DNA from: Spongiicolonus versatilis
GTDB taxonomy: Bacteria; Pseudomonadota; Gammaproteobacteria; Arenicellales; Spongiicolonaceae
Reading direction: 5' to 3'
Assembly (NCBI GenBank): GCA_028286165.1
Contig: JAPYMU010000042.1
Coordinates: 1 to 6,350, forward strand
Length of the DNA: 6,350 nt
This document shows, in pieces, positions 5,976-6,350 of the stretch. Both the position numbers and the translations under genes were made by a program. Position 1 is the stretch's first letter. The number at the start of each line of letters is the position of its first letter. Below the pieces are notes generated by a model. It was not told the origin of the DNA and searched no databases. It worked only from the letters and a program-made list of their open reading frames with translations.

Positions 5976-6350
5976 ATGAAACCTGCACGCCAAATCGCCC
6001 CCCCCCGATTCGGGGAATAATTAGCGGCGCACTCCTCGCCGCCCTCACCGCGCTGCTCCTGGCCCACGCCCCGCCCGCTGCGGCCCAAACCACCCGCACC
6101 CTCACCCTCTCCGCCACCGGCGACAACGGCGACCGCGACCCGGCCACGCCCGGCTTGCAAGTGGACGAGGGCGACCAAATCACCATCACCTTGACCGTTG
6201 ACGGACTGACCGATGGGCAGTTCGTCGTTTCAAACAGCGTTTTTGACGGCGGCACCGCCATCCCCGATACGGACTTCATGGAAGCGTCCGGCGCCAGCAC
6301 GCGTCTTAGTGGAAATGTCGTCAGCCCCCTTAGGGTTGGAGCACTCTCGC
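5976..6350 (+). CDS. Secreted protein, out of frame at a C9 tract; partial at right edge
   Basis: From the ATG at 5976 the frame gives MKPARQIAPPRFGE and stops at TAA 6018-6020. If one C is added to the nine-C run (5998-6006), the same start reads MKPARQIAPPPIRGIISGAL, followed by a leucine/alanine-rich core, ending HAPPAAA before QTTRT. That is a textbook Sec signal peptide: positive residues, hydrophobic core, and signal peptidase I cleavage after Ala37. The second frame then stays open to the window edge. The mature start has stretches such as GLQVDEGDQITITLTVDG and FDGGTAIPDTDF. These faintly resemble Calx-beta-type extracellular beta domains (EGD...TLTV, GTA..xTDF), but identity is uncertain. 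The sequence is therefore either an off-phase contingency gene, a pseudogene, or a homopolymer sequencing error. It has its own promoter and ribosome binding site after dut. Confidence 0.75.
5998..6006 (+). repeat. Nine-C homopolymer tract within the signal peptide coding region
   Basis: Nine consecutive C's sit eight codons into the secreted-protein gene. The upstream start codon and the downstream signal peptide are offset by one base at exactly this tract. A length of ten (or seven) would join them. Such tracts are prone to slipped-strand changes. Confidence 0.85.

Noticed and set aside
5743..6300. Minus-strand open frame covering the dut end and the secreted-protein gene
   Set aside because: It is antisense to dut and to the signal-peptide gene and shows no recognisable domain.

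Overview
The window looks like chromosomal DNA from a GC-rich gammaproteobacterium. The strongest sign is the divergent pair radC <-> coaBC-dut, the gene order known from Escherichia coli and relatives. UvrD, RadC, CoaBC and dUTPase all read most closely like gammaproteobacterial proteins. The host itself cannot be named from this sequence.

Layout, left to right. (1) Positions 1-790, minus strand: a beta-class DNA methyltransferase that runs off the left edge, in DNA visibly less GC-rich than the rest. (2) 799-1414, minus strand: a broken metA (homoserine O-acyltransferase). Its first ~145 codons and last ~60 codons are clear, but the catalytic middle is missing and the two ends lie in different frames. 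The N-terminal frame stays open straight through into the methyltransferase. (3) 1496-3400, plus strand: a uvrD/helicase II gene with an intact frame but an in-frame gap of about 88 codons where helicase motifs III and IV belong. (4) A short convergent gap with a hairpin and flanking direct repeats, then radC (3460-4134, minus). (5) A 129-bp divergent promoter region, then coaBC (4264-5490) and dut (5471-5926), which overlap by 20 bases. (6) From 5976 to the right edge: the start of a secreted protein gene with its own promoter and ribosome binding site. Its signal peptide is put out of frame by a run of nine C's.

How the genes fit together: coaBC (coenzyme A synthesis) and dut (dUTP removal) form a housekeeping operon. 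radC and uvrD have DNA-repair associations. metA would feed methionine and S-adenosylmethionine supply, and the methyltransferase uses S-adenosylmethionine, but their adjacency may be chance. The points most worth a second look are the two clean internal deletions (metA and uvrD) about 1.2 kb apart and the possible phase-variable poly-C switch in the secreted protein gene. Each of these could be real biology or an assembly or sequencing error, and the sequence alone cannot decide. I see no RNA gene, CRISPR array, insertion sequence or integrase here, and no convincing complete new system.
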